From: Pleurodeles waltl
Lineage: Eukaryota > Chordata > Amphibia > Caudata > Salamandridae
Assembly (NCBI RefSeq): GCF_031143425.1
Contig: NC_090440.1
Span: 1,268,629,123 to 1,268,693,122 of the forward strand
DNA length: 64,000 nucleotides
Reading direction: 5' to 3'
In this document: piece by piece, positions 47,801 through 58,751 of the stretch
Position numbering within the stretch: the first letter of the stretch is position 1
Layout of the letters: every line of letters begins with the position of its first letter
The notes under the pieces: generated by a model
Told to the model about the DNA's origin: nothing
Seen by the model: the letters and a program-made list of their open reading frames with translations, nothing else
Databases searched by the model: none
Position numbers and translations under genes: made by a program

Positions 47801-50196
47801 GTGCCTGAAATTTTCTTTCAATGACATTCTAGAAAGACACAATTTGTACAAACTATATTGTGCTGCTGAATTTTCTGATAAATTTGTAAAGTAAATAGAG
47901 ACTCTTGTATCTACGCAAACTATTGGTGTATATTTTGAAGTGGAACTAGGATGAGATAAAAAGAAACAGCATATCTCAGAAACAATGTTGAGTTGAATAC
48001 AGCATTATTAATTATTTTAGGAAATGAGTCTAAGTTGAACTGTATTGGTATTGATATACATTCAGTGATTTCAGGAATGAAGGAAAAAAACATTGTAGCT
48101 CAAATGCACATACTGGTGATATTATCCGCTCCAATGAGAACAGCAGAAATTCTATAACGATAATTAATAGTTATCTATATTCTGTAGCAGCTCTTACCAG
48201 ATTATATCAATCAATTAGTGAAAGCGAGATGTTATAAAATGTATGTATTAATGGGCAATAGTTTATCTTCTCTGTTGTTAGCTAGGCAATTTACTTGAAG
48301 ATCAAATACTCTGTAGCAGATATGAGAAAGGAAAAACACATGGCGCACCCTGGAGTAGTAATACTACTCGCATCTGTGAAATCCAGAAGAAGGGTTGAGT
48401 GGTCAGCCCAAAATAACGGGGGTGCATTCACAACTCTATTGAACAGTTTTTCCTTGTGTACAATTGTATGTAGTATTAGAATAGCGAAATAATTCACAGT
48501 AAGATTACATTCTTTGAGAAAACAGAATAGTCATGCAGACCCATTTCTTGATGTTGACATGGAAATTATGAACTCTGTAATGTGTTCACAGGAAAGAGCG
48601 CCTCCGATCCCTGAAGATGTTAAATTCAGCACCTCAAATAGTTTTAAGGTGACAGCACTATACTAAACATTTCGATAAATGTATGCATATGACTAATAAG
48701 TTGGCAATCAGTACATTGCTCTGTGTCACCTAAGCAAAGTACGAACCAAATTGCCAGGTTCCTGGAACTAAAGTTAACCCTCGGAAGTACAACATATCTT
48801 CATATGAAAATGTAGACATCGTATAGCAAAGGATGCTATAGTATGGCTTGTAGGATTGTCCACTGTTCTCACTGAACATTAGGAATCATCTACTAATGGA
48901 GTTGAAGACATGACAAGACTAGACCACACACATCTTACAGCAGTACTGTTCTTTATTGTTGTCAATATCTAGATACGTATTGCAGCTTGAAACAACGTGT
49001 AGGCCTGAAGACTCACAAGGAGATCATGCAGTCACAAGACACGATTCCATCCAAATAAATAAAGAACAAATCTTGGATTTGAACAACATTTATCTACCCA
49101 GGGTTCAGTCTTGCTCTATCAGATGCCATCTTGGCGGGACATGATGAAGGACTGGGGTGTAGTTCAATTTGAACCTGGTCAGCTCAGGTAAGTAATGTCC
49201 ATGCATCATTTTGAGGAGGTGCTGGAACATGGTAACGAACAAGATAAAGGCTACTGCTGTGAGAACCACCAAGAAGTGAACTGTTGGCAGTTGAGTGTAT
49301 CAACTGATTATACAACTATGAGAAACCAATCTGCTATGAGGCAAAAAGGATACATCTATTTGTGTGTTGGGCTCCTTATTTTCCTGAGTTTCATACAAAG
49401 GTGAATCAAAGCTTTCTAAGCCTGTATGTATAGAGAAAGGGTCAAAAGGATCTGTTTTTTTCAACTGGCGGAGTAGAAGATATATGGTTAAGATTACATC
49501 TGAACAGGCATAAAAAATTCAAGCAGTTAGAGGCTTTGATTAACACAGTTATTCAACTGATAGCTCTTGGTGGGAGAAGCCTAAGGCACATTCGAGTAAC
49601 AATAATGTGTCAATGGATTTAGGTCAGTATAGTGGAGCTGGTTTGGTTGATGATTTGATAAATGCAGAGAGGCGGTTCAATGATGAGAGGAATTTTTCAT
49701 GATGGACTGACATGGAGTCATTATGCCCCGATAGAGCACATCACTTCAAATTATTTTGATGTATCGATTAGTTTCAGGATTTGAGGGCAATGCTGCTGGA
49801 TTTATGGTTAATCACAGCATGTGACTTGGTATTTTCTCGGACAACCTACAGCAAGAGGCACTGTTTAATATCGCTGCACTTGCAGAAGAGTTGATTATGA
49901 ATTGAAGGGGACAGTTACCCTCTAAAGTTATATTATAATTTTCAGTTATATTAGTTCACAACATAATTTGCATGTTTCTTCCAATATTTTCCTCAATTTG
50001 AGTGTTTGACTTATAAACAATGGGCTTCTTCTTGTGTCCATCCAGGTATACTTAATTATCATAGTTATTGCTAGAAAAGGATTGGAAAGTCTTTTGTGCT
50101 ATTGTAACTTTTGATGTACAGTGTAGGAACATTAATGCCTAATGCCCACTGGTCAGTCTTTCTGAAAAGCATTCTGCTCTTTTAGCTGGTACTTTG
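44879..50196. other. Unannotated 5.3 kb
   Basis: AT-rich, with no frame above about 70 codons. I see no transposon ends, tandem arrays or RNA genes. It may be old host intergenic DNA or repeats too decayed to see. Confidence 0.5.
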
Positions 50197-53186
50197 TGTA
50201 GGAAAGTAGCATATTCCTTAGCATGTTACCCCCATTTTCACCTGTATGTCAGTATGTTTTTGCCTGTCTCACTGAGATCCTGCTGGTCAGGACCCCAGTG
50301 CTCATAGTTTATGGCCTATTGTGTGTGTCTGTATAGTGCTTGACTGTGCTACTGAGGCTCTGATAATCAGAACCTCAGTGCTTATGCTCTCTCTGCTTTT
50401 TAAATTGTCACTGTAGGCTAGTGACTTTATTTACCAATTTAATTTCAGTTGGCACACTGGACCCCCCTCATAAGTCCCTAGTATATGGTACCTAGGTACC
50501 CAGGGCATTGGGGTTCCAGGAGATCCATATGGGCTGCAGCATTTATTTTGCCACCCATAAGGAGCTTGGACAAACCCTTGCACAGGCCTGCCATTGCAGC
50601 CTGCGTGAAATAACACATATGTTCTTTCACAGCCATTTTCACTGCACTTAAGTAACTTATAAGTCACATATATGTCTAACATTCACTTGCTGAAGGTTAG
50701 GTGCAAAGCTACTAAGTGTGAGGGCACCCTTGCACTAGCAAAGGTGCCCCCACATAGTTCAGGGACATTTCCCGGGAGTTTTTGAGTGCGGGGACGACAT
50801 TACACGCGTGCACTACATATAGGTCAATACCTAAATGTAGCTTCACAATGGTAACTCCGAATATGGCCATGTAACACGTCTAAGATCATGGAATTGTCCC
50901 CCCATTCCAAATCTGGTATTGATGAGCTAGTTACATGCATCCTGGGGGCTCCACCATGGACCTCCAGTACTGCCAAACCAGCTTTCTGAGGCTTGCACTG
51001 CAGCTACAGCTGCTGCCACCTCACAGACAGGGTTCTGCCCTCCTGATGTCTGAGCAGCTCAGGCCCAGAAAGGCAGAACAAAGCATTTCCTCTGAGAGCA
51101 AGGTGTTACACCCTCTCCCTTTGGAAATAGGTGTTACAGGCTGGGGAGGGGTAGCCTCACTTACCCTCTGGAAATGCCTTGAAAGGCACAGATGGGGCCC
51201 TCCCTGCATAAGCCAGTCTACACTGGTTTAGGGACCCCTTGTCCCCAGCTCTGGCACGAAACTGGACAAAGGAAAGGGGAGCGACCACTCTCCTGTCCAT
51301 CACCACCCTAGGGGTGGTGCCCAGAGCTCCTCCAGTGTGTCCCAGACTTCCGCCATCTTGCTTTGCAAGATGTGAGGGTACTCTGGAGAGCTTTGAGTGG
51401 CCAGTGCCAGCAGGTGACCTCAGAGACCCCTCCTGATAGGTCCTTACCTGATAAGGTAGCCATTCCCCCTCTGAGGGCTAATCAGTGTCTCTACTGTGGG
51501 TTCTCTTCAGATTCTGCTTGCAAGTTTCCTTCAGGAATCCACTGCAACTACTACTTCATCCTCTGACCTCGGATTAACCACAGCCTGCTCCAGGAACTGC
51601 TGTAACAGCAACAAAGTATCCACAAGGGATACTTTTCCTCTGCAACTGCAGTTTCCAAGGTGCGCATGATCTGGGGACTCCCTGTCTTCATCCTGCACCA
51701 AAAGGACAGAAGGAATCTCTTGTGGGGTGAAGGAGTCAATCCCCTGCTCACACAGGCACCTTCCAAGACGACGACTGGTACCGTTGGACTCCTCTCACAG
51801 TGGCGAGCATGCTCCAAAGGACACAGAGGGTGGACCCCATTGACGTAGACTGTCCTGAGGTCCTGCGGATGTAATTTGGAGGACGTAAGACCTGCCCTTC
51901 CCTGAGAGCAATGGTACCCCTGTGTACTGTGTCTTCTTCACCTCCTGAGGCCTCTGTGCAGTATTTGCAAACTTCCTTCATGCACAGCCTGGCCCAGATC
52001 CCCAGCACTCCATCCTGCGACGCTCAACTCGCTGAGTTGTTCCCCAGCGGCGTGGGACCTTCCTTTGTTGTGCTGCATCAACCATGTTTTGCACCTCCTT
52101 TGTCTCTGTGTCCTGGGACTCCTGTGGGTGCTGTCTGGCATCCTGAGGGCTCTCGAAAGTGCTGAGAGCCCCCTCTTCCTCCTCACACAGAGTTGAGCCC
52201 CCCAGGTCGCTCCTGGGTCCAGCCAGTTACCCCTGTGTACTGCGTCTTCTTCACCTCCTGAGGCCTCTGTGAAGTATTTGCAAAATTCCTTCATGCACAG
52301 CCTGGCCCAGGTCCCCATCACTCCATCCTGTGACGCTCAACTTGCTGAGTTGTTCCCTTGCGGCGTGGGACCTTCCTTTGTTGTGCTGCACCAACTGTGT
52401 TTTACATCTTCTTTGTCCCCGTGTCCTGGGACTCCTATGGGTACTGTCTGACATCCTGAGGGCTCTCGAAAGTGCTGAGAGCCCCCTCTTCCTCCTCACA
52501 CGGAGTTGAGGCCCCCAGGTCCCTTCTGGGTCCAGCCAGCACCATTTTGATGCAAAATGCATATTTGTTGTAACCAAGGCTTGTTGGCGACTTCCAACAT
52601 GAAATCACGTCTGCATCCATCTTCACATCATGTGACATCTCTTGCATTATGCAAGAATCCGCTGGCATCTTCCTAGGGTGCATTCCTGCAGTCTTTAACT
52701 AACCAGGGAATCTTCTTTTGCACCCTCTTCTGGGTTGGCAGGGGCTCCTGTCCTTCCTGGAACTTCTTTCGACTTCTGAACTTGGTCCCCTTCTTTTGCA
52801 ATTCTTCAGGTCCTGGAATCCAGCAGTTGTTCTTCGCAGACTTGGTTGGTTACTGCAATAATCCATATCATGAGGTGTAGTGTGTCCTAAGGAAACTTGT
52901 AGTACTTTCTCTAGCATTTCCAATTGTTTGCTAACCTATGACTAATTACTTGTCTAAGTTTGGTGTCTAGTGTATATATTGTGTATAATAATTACCTCCA
53001 GAAGGAGTTTTGTCTCTAAGATATTTTTGGTACTGTGTCACCCAAATGAATACCTTTATTTTTGGTAACACTGAGTATTGTCTTTACGTGTGTATAAGTA
53101 CTGTGTAACTATAAGTGGTATTGCATGAGCTTTGCATGTCTCCTAGTTCAGCCTAAGCTGCTCTGCTTTAGCTACCTCTATCAGCC
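50197..53186 (+). mobile_element. Solo LTR copy 2, interrupted at its 3' end
   Basis: Begins TGTAGGAAAGTAGC like copy 1 and follows it throughout: GTTACCCCCAT, CTCTGATAATCAGAACCTCAGT, the GGAAATAGGTGT region, and TGTCTCCTAGTTCAGCCTAA at the end. Homology stops at 53186-53187, about 130 bp before the end expected from copy 1. A retroviral LTR starts at the same base, so the missing tail probably lies beyond the window, past the retrovirus. Frames inside are not genes. Confidence 0.85.
51914..52539. repeat. 313-bp tandem duplication within LTR copy 2
   Basis: Units at about 51914-52226 and 52227-52539 begin TACCCCTGTGTACTG and end TCCAGCCAG. Copy 1 of the LTR shows no comparable duplication. 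The two units differ at a few percent of positions. Confidence 0.9.
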
Positions 53187-55422
53187 TGATAACGCGTCCT
53201 TTTATGATATTTTATTACACATCGGGACTTGTTTTAGGACAATTAATCTTTTGACCCAGTTGAGAGACACCGTAGGAAGAGATAGCTAAGCAATATATCA
53301 ATCAATACATCAATAATGTCAACAATATTTATCACGACAATGCATTTCACTTTAGTCAAAGTCATTAATCAAGTCAAAGACGCTACCATGACCTTTCAGC
53401 CATGAATAACCACACCTTGTTTAGTAGAATTTTATGAATTTTATTCCCTATTAATTACAGTCTAATAGCAAATGCGTTAATCTCAACACCAAGAAACATA
53501 ATAGCATAGTCACGATATGGCAACTTTGGTAAGCATTCATTAAAGCAAGAATCACAAACATCAGAACATAACACGGCGTGAACATAGATCAATTTAGCAG
53601 AGTGTCAATTACGCGTCAGTTCAACAAAACATAATCTCAGTTGTTTGTCTATTTGCGTCAGTTTGATGAACCCCTATCCTAACCACTGATTAGCATTCAC
53701 ATGTTGGGATCATGCAAAACAATTTAGAACACCAATTTGGAAAACATCTAGCTAAGGTCTCTGTCAAAAGCAAGTAGTTGGTACCTAGAAAGGAAAAGCG
53801 AACAGACAAATTACAAATGCATTGTCATAATTACCCTCCAAGGATTAGGTCAGCGCAAAGGTTCAGTCTTCGTCTTCAGGACATCAGTTAAATAGCCATC
53901 AGTCAGAATTCGGCTCTGGGGCAAAAAGGCACTTTCCTCATAAGGAGGTAAAGTGTAGAAATGGATAATCTAAGGGCGAAGATGGTTTTAAGTAAACCAC
54001 CAAGACACCAAACAGAGTGACAGAGCTTCTGGATAAAATCAATAGCATTCCCTAACCCACCTAAATGACTCCTCGTGACACGGGTTTGTACACGTTGTAC
54101 ATTCCCCCAAAATTCTATTGGAAATTTGCTATACCCCACTATCTTTAACCTATCATAAAGTACATTAGGTAATCTAACTCTTCACCCCATATTATTTTAC
54201 AAGATTTTGATTGGTCTTCGTAATTGATGTCTTCAGAGGTAGCACGTCCCGTGTGAGTTCATCCTTCTGTAATTCCTTGCACATCTTTTGGTCATCAGTT
54301 CCATTGTCTTCATCGGTTTGAATGACCTTGTACATTACATTAATCTACATTGTTTCATTTCACTTTTAACATTTAGGGGGTCATTCTGATTCCCGCCGGG
54401 CGCGGTCACCGCGCGCCCGGCGGGAGCCGCCAAAATACCGTACCGCGGTCTGAAGACCGCAGTGGGTATTTTGAGGTTTCCCCTGGGCTGGCGGGCGGCC
54501 TCCAAAAGGCCGCCCGCCAGCCCAGGGGAAACCGTCCTTCCCACGATGAAGCCGGCTCGTAATCGAGCCGGCGGAGTAGGAAGGTGCGACGGGTGCTACT
54601 GCACCCGTCACATATTTCACTGTCTGCTAAGCAGACAGTGAAATACAAGCGGGCCCTCTTACAGGGGCCCCTGCAGTGCCCATGCCATTGGCATGGGCAC
54701 TGCAGGGGCCCCCAGGGGCCCCGCGACACCCCCTACCGCCATCCTGTTCCTGGCGGCCGAACCGCCAGGAACAGGATGGCGGTATGGGGTGTCAGAATCC
54801 CCTCGGCGGCGTAGCAAGCTGCGCCGCCTTGGAAGATTCCAACGGGCAGTGGTAAACCGGCGGGAGACCGCCGGTTTACCCTTTCTGACCGCGGCTGAAC
54901 CGCCGCGGTCAGAATGCCCTCGGGAGCACCGCCAGCCTGTTGGCGGTGCTCCCGTGGTCGGTGGCCCTGGCGGCCACCGGCCGCCAGGGTCAGAATGACC
55001 CCCTTAGTCTGTGGACGAGGGGAGATGGTGAGAACGGATCTAACATGGTTACATTCATCTTCCAAGTCGAAAAAGAATAAACAGGGTCCTGGCCCCTTGT
55101 GAGTCAGCACACTGGAAAATAGAAAAATGCATTTAATATGAGAGCCAGGCAGCTAAGCTTCGGCTCATGCTAACTTAAGGCCTATGAGGTTTTCAGTACA
55201 GATTTAATAACACAAATGTTAGTATAAACTTATTTAAACGTAATTAAAACATTTTGATTATCAGTATTAGTTTGCGTATACAATGGTGGCCACTCATCGT
55301 GGTCACTATTCAAGAGTACGTCTAAGCAAAATTACCATTATTATAGTTACTATGTGACAGGATCACACCTTAATTCATAAACATTTCATGTTAATATAGA
55401 TTATATAAGCTACGCTCTCTCA
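53187..55422 (-). repeat. Retroviral 3' LTR with a nested MITE
   Basis: On the plus strand it starts TGATAACGCG and ends CTCTCTCA, giving TG...CA ends. It is 2,236 bp, or about 1.6 kb without the MITE at 54375-55003. The right boundary sits next to a purine-rich tract on the coding strand (55423-55433). The left boundary is where homology of LTR copy 2 stops. The 5' LTR is outside the window, so the pair could not be compared. Confidence 0.7.
54375..55003. mobile_element. Harbinger-1-type MITE with clean TTA duplication
   Basis: Ends GGGGGTCATTCTGA and TCAGAATGACCCCC, flanked by TTA at 54372-54374 and 55004-55006, the classic Harbinger target duplication. The interior shares the TCGAGCCGGCGG, GTGCGACGGGTGC, TTTCACTGTCTGCT and GCCAGCCTGTTGGCGGTGCT blocks with element 1 and the 22.7-kb MITE. 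Several palindromes (for example CTGCTAAGCAGACAG). Non-coding. Confidence 0.95.
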
Positions 55423-56360
55423 GTCCCTCCTCTGATGACGTTCGTCATCACAAACCTTTCCTTTAACCTTTCACTTAAATTTTTCACTTCACGCATAATG
55501 CTTATTTCAACATCTTGTCCCTTGTGTGAACTCTCCCAAATTTCATTAAACATTTTCTCCCTTTCACTTTCCTCGTTCCTCTTGTATCTCTTTGTCCAAT
55601 TTCTTTTGATTTTATCATTTATTTTGCATGCTCCCCATAAACCTAATAGACAGGCCAGAACAATTAATAGACCCCCTAATATTTTTGCAAGTACCCCATT
55701 CCAAATATTGCTAAACCAGCTCCCTACTCTGGCAATTCCCTTTCCAAATTTCTCCCATACTCCAGGTTCCTTCAAATCTTCGAAATTTGCACTATCTTTA
55801 GTTAGGTTAATAAGCATACCCCTAATCTTTTTACTATTGTCTGGTATAAATGAGCAACAATGATGCTCGTTGAGCATCTTGCAGACCCCCCCCACTCTTT
55901 GCTAAAAGAATGTCTAAAGCAAGCCAATTCTGAAGAGTCATAGCTATTTCCGCAGCAAGTTCAGTATCCATCAGGAGTATAGCCCCTGTAAAATTCGTCA
56001 GCATGTTATCCACAATAGTAGACAACTTTTGAATCTTTATGGAGTTTAAAATAACCCCTACTGAAGGAAGTATGGCTCCAAATATGTCTCCAACGACAGC
56101 AGTCGCTGTCTCTCGTTTTTGTCTGGCATGTTTTAATTCAGACGTTTTAGGTATTTGCTTTAAGTCATCAATTTGATAAATCTTTGGGAAAACTATTCCC
56201 AAATAACATGTCCCGTACCATCCCTTAGGGAGACGGTAATAAGCATTAAGTCCACAGATATAATAAATCCCAGGGATCGCTGGATCCTGTCTATTTAACA
56301 TGAATGTCCATTTACTCTGAAACAAAAACACATGTCTGCATTCACTCGTTCCCACAAATA
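55410..56360 (-). pseudogene. Retroviral env, transmembrane half
   Basis: The first segment (56355-55834) carries a dibasic ARQKR site (residues 77-81), the likely surface/transmembrane cleavage point, followed by a hydrophobic alanine/valine/glycine fusion-peptide-like stretch and a heptad region. A frameshift in a run of C at about 55886-55893 leads to the second frame (55895-55410). That frame has C-x7-CC near its start, a membrane span (about residues 67-90) and a charged cytoplasmic tail of about 70 residues. The family normally has C-x6-CC. The stop at 55410-55412 lies inside the LTR. The gene is separated from its N-terminal half by a MITE. Confidence 0.8.
55423..55433 (-). promoter_or_regulatory. 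Candidate polypurine tract
   Basis: AGAGGAGGGAC on the minus strand lies directly before the TG of the LTR, where plus-strand DNA synthesis primes in retroviruses. It is within the last codons of env, whose stop lies 10-12 bases inside the LTR. Confidence 0.65.
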
Positions 56361-56363
56361 AAG

Positions 56364-57285
56364 GGGCATATTTATACTCCGTTTGCGCCGAATTAGCGTC
56401 GTTTTTTTAAACGCAAATTCGGCGCAAAACTAACGCCATATTTATACTTTGGCGTTAGACGCGTCTAGCGCCAAAGTATGAGGAAAGAGCGTCATTTTTT
56501 TGCGTGAACGCCTTCCTTGCGTTAATGAGATGCAAGGTAGGCGTTCCCGTCTAAAAAAATGACTGCGCCGCAAATGCGTCGTATTTATACTCCCGGGCAA
56601 AAATCACGCCCGGGAGTGGGAGGGCCAAAAAAACCCGCATTTGCGCCGGATTTTAGCGCCTGGGTCAGGGCAGGCGTTAAGGGACCTGTGGGCTCAAAAT
56701 GAGCCCACAGCTGCCCTCCCATGCCCCCAGGGACCCCCCCTGCCACCCTTGCCCACCCCAGGAGGACACCCAAGGATGGAGGGACCCACCCCAGGGACTT
56801 TCAGGTAAGTTCAGGTAAGTATAATTTTTTTTTTTTATTATATTTTTTTTTGGCATAGGGGGGCCTGATTTGTGCCCCCCTACATGCCTCAATGCCCAAT
56901 GACCATGCCCAGGGGATATAAGTCCCCTGGGCATGGCCATTGGGCAAGGGGGCATGACTCCTGTCTTTACTAAGACAGGAGTCATGTAAATGGCGTCTGG
57001 GCGTCGTTAAAAATGGCGCAAATCGGGTGGAGGCGATTTTTTGCGTCAACCTGACTTGCACCATTTTTAAGACGCCCTAGCGCCATTTTTCCCAACGCCG
57101 GCGCTGCCTGGTGTACGTGTTTTTTTTCCACGCACACCAGGCAGCGCCGGTCTGCTTGCGCGGCTAACGCCATTCAATAAATACGGCGCCCGCATGGCGC
57201 TTCAGAATGGCGTTAGCCGGCGCAAAACTTTTTGACGCTAAACTGCGTTAGCGCAGTTTAGCGTCAAAAAGTATAAATACGGGCC
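56364..57285. mobile_element. Harbinger-2-type MITE interrupting env
   Basis: Ends GGGGCATATTTATACTC and GAAAGTATAAATACGGGCC-like (reverse GGCCCGTATTTATAC). AAA flanks both sides (56361-56363, 57286-57288), a possible 3-bp duplication. The two ends are subterminally different, and each matches one end of Harbinger element 2 (44.88 and 27.64 kb). The interior includes a T-rich tract, a GGCATGGCCATTGGGCAAGG block and GCCGGCG palindromes. Non-coding. Confidence 0.9.
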
Positions 57286-57288
57286 AAA

Positions 57289-58073
57289 GTGTTGTGCTCA
57301 GATTTTGGCCTATGTATACAAAGCCTTCCTACATGTAATGCATCTATAGCTAGTTTGCCTTGTGTCTTTATTGCAGTGTAAGCATAATCATTTGCATATG
57401 TGCATTTTTCTAACCCTTTTTCTAATCTTTCTTTCAATGCTTTGCGTCTATCATCGGTGTGATCTAAAAAGCTTTTCTCTACAGGTGTCAATAAGCAGGT
57501 CAGATTGTTGCGGTGTGCATAGGCTGTCCCAAATGTAAGCGTCGGTTCAAAGAAACCTCTAACTAATTTTATACCATGCTGTTTAGCTAGCCTGTTCAGA
57601 AACTCAATCACAGGCCCAAAAGAAAACACAACATCCAGATTTGAATAAAAGTATTGCACATGCTCTTGATTATAGAATCTTGTTAATAGCAAGCTACAAC
57701 TTATCCCGTATGTTAGTGGAAGGCTATGGTAGGTGACCCCTTCTTGCACTGATGAAGGAATTTTTGTGCACACATAACAGTTTTTCGCATCCATGGTCTC
57801 AACGTACTCATTCAACAGGCGATAGAAGACATTAGTGGAAAGTTCCCCCTTTGAGTTAGTTCCCTCATGCAAGTGTTTTGCATCCTGCTCAAACCTTTCC
57901 CATGGTGTTAGTGTTGTAGTCTCAGGTTTTGAAGCATTGTTAGTTGCTTTCTTATCCAACCACGGCATTCCCACAATCACTCCTACAATTATTATTGCAC
58001 ACACAATACCTAATATAAGACTTAACCAACCAAACACCTTACCCTTTTTGTTACTACATCTATTATAAGCCAT
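57289..58073 (-). pseudogene. Retroviral env, N-terminal (surface) half
   Basis: Starts at ATG 58073. A short basic N-terminus (about 12 residues) precedes a hydrophobic span (residues 13-39) that could act as an uncleaved signal anchor or leader. A surface-subunit ectodomain of about 230 residues follows, with N-linked sites (NNLT, NNAS) and several cysteines. The frame then runs into the MITE; the native reading resumes on its far side at 56360. No receptor-binding assignment is possible by eye. Confidence 0.75.
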
Positions 58074-58352
58074 GTCTGTAAAGAATCAGATAGCAGAGTA
58101 ACAATCAACTTGAGAACAATATAAACTCTCCCTTTTTTTTTTTTCTTAATGCAAAAGTCTCTTTCTCTCTGCGTATATTTACAGCGTTTCACTCAATCCA
58201 GGACCCTTTTGTCAAATCAGGTTAGCAGCTTGTCATAATCGGGTTTTCAAAGTCATTTCACGTTATCAGTGTCGCATCCGGTAATTTATAAGTCTCTCTT
58301 TCTTTAGATTTTCAGTTTTCGATTTTTAACAAAGTCTTTTCTTTGAGTTACT

Positions 58353-58751
58353 TCAGGTACCATAGTATTGGCCTGGTACTTCTCGATTAAAACAGAATGC
58401 AAAAAATTCTTGTTGCCATTCAGATGTTGTTGCATATGCCCATTCAGGACCTGCGTAAATTCTATTTGCAGTTCTCTTTCTTTTCAATCTGCGTTCGCCT
58501 TGCAATTCTCCTTCACTCAGATCTTCTGTTCTTGTGGTGTCGGTTTCTTCTGTTATTGTTTCACCTGGTACGCTTCTTGCTTTTGCAGCCTGTTTCTCTG
58601 GCCAGTTATCTCCCTTATGCATCTTCTTCCGGTTTGTCTTTTCAGGACGCTGAACAGCACCCTCCTCTTGTAATATGGTGTTTTCTCTTGATGGACCTGC
58701 AACTGGCTCAGGGGATGCCGGTGTACTTTGATCTCTTTCTACTATTTCGCC
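58353..58751 (-). CDS. ORF between pol and env, in frame with pol
   Basis: After the pol stop (58752-58754) the same frame stays open for about 130 codons to 58353. It has a Pro/Ser/Glu-rich part, then an ATG at 58622, an acidic TEETDTTRTEDLSEGELQGE stretch and a basic RRLKRKR cluster, ending near a Trp/Phe-rich EWQQEFFAFCF. It could be a C-terminal extension of Pol cut off by a nonsense mutation, or a small accessory protein with an arginine-rich motif made from a spliced message. No family recognised. Confidence 0.45.
   Translation of the reverse strand, partial: GEIVERDQSTPASPEPVAGPSRENTILQEEGAVQRPEKTNRKKMHKGDNWPEKQAAKARSVPGETITEETDTTRTEDLSEGELQGERRLKRKRTANRIYAGPEWAYATTSEWQQEFFAFCFNREVPGQYYGT

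Noticed and set aside
51938..52577. Two similar frames of 127 and 108 codons as a repeat protein
   Set aside because: The similarity is the 313-bp tandem duplication inside an LTR; there is no independent coding evidence.
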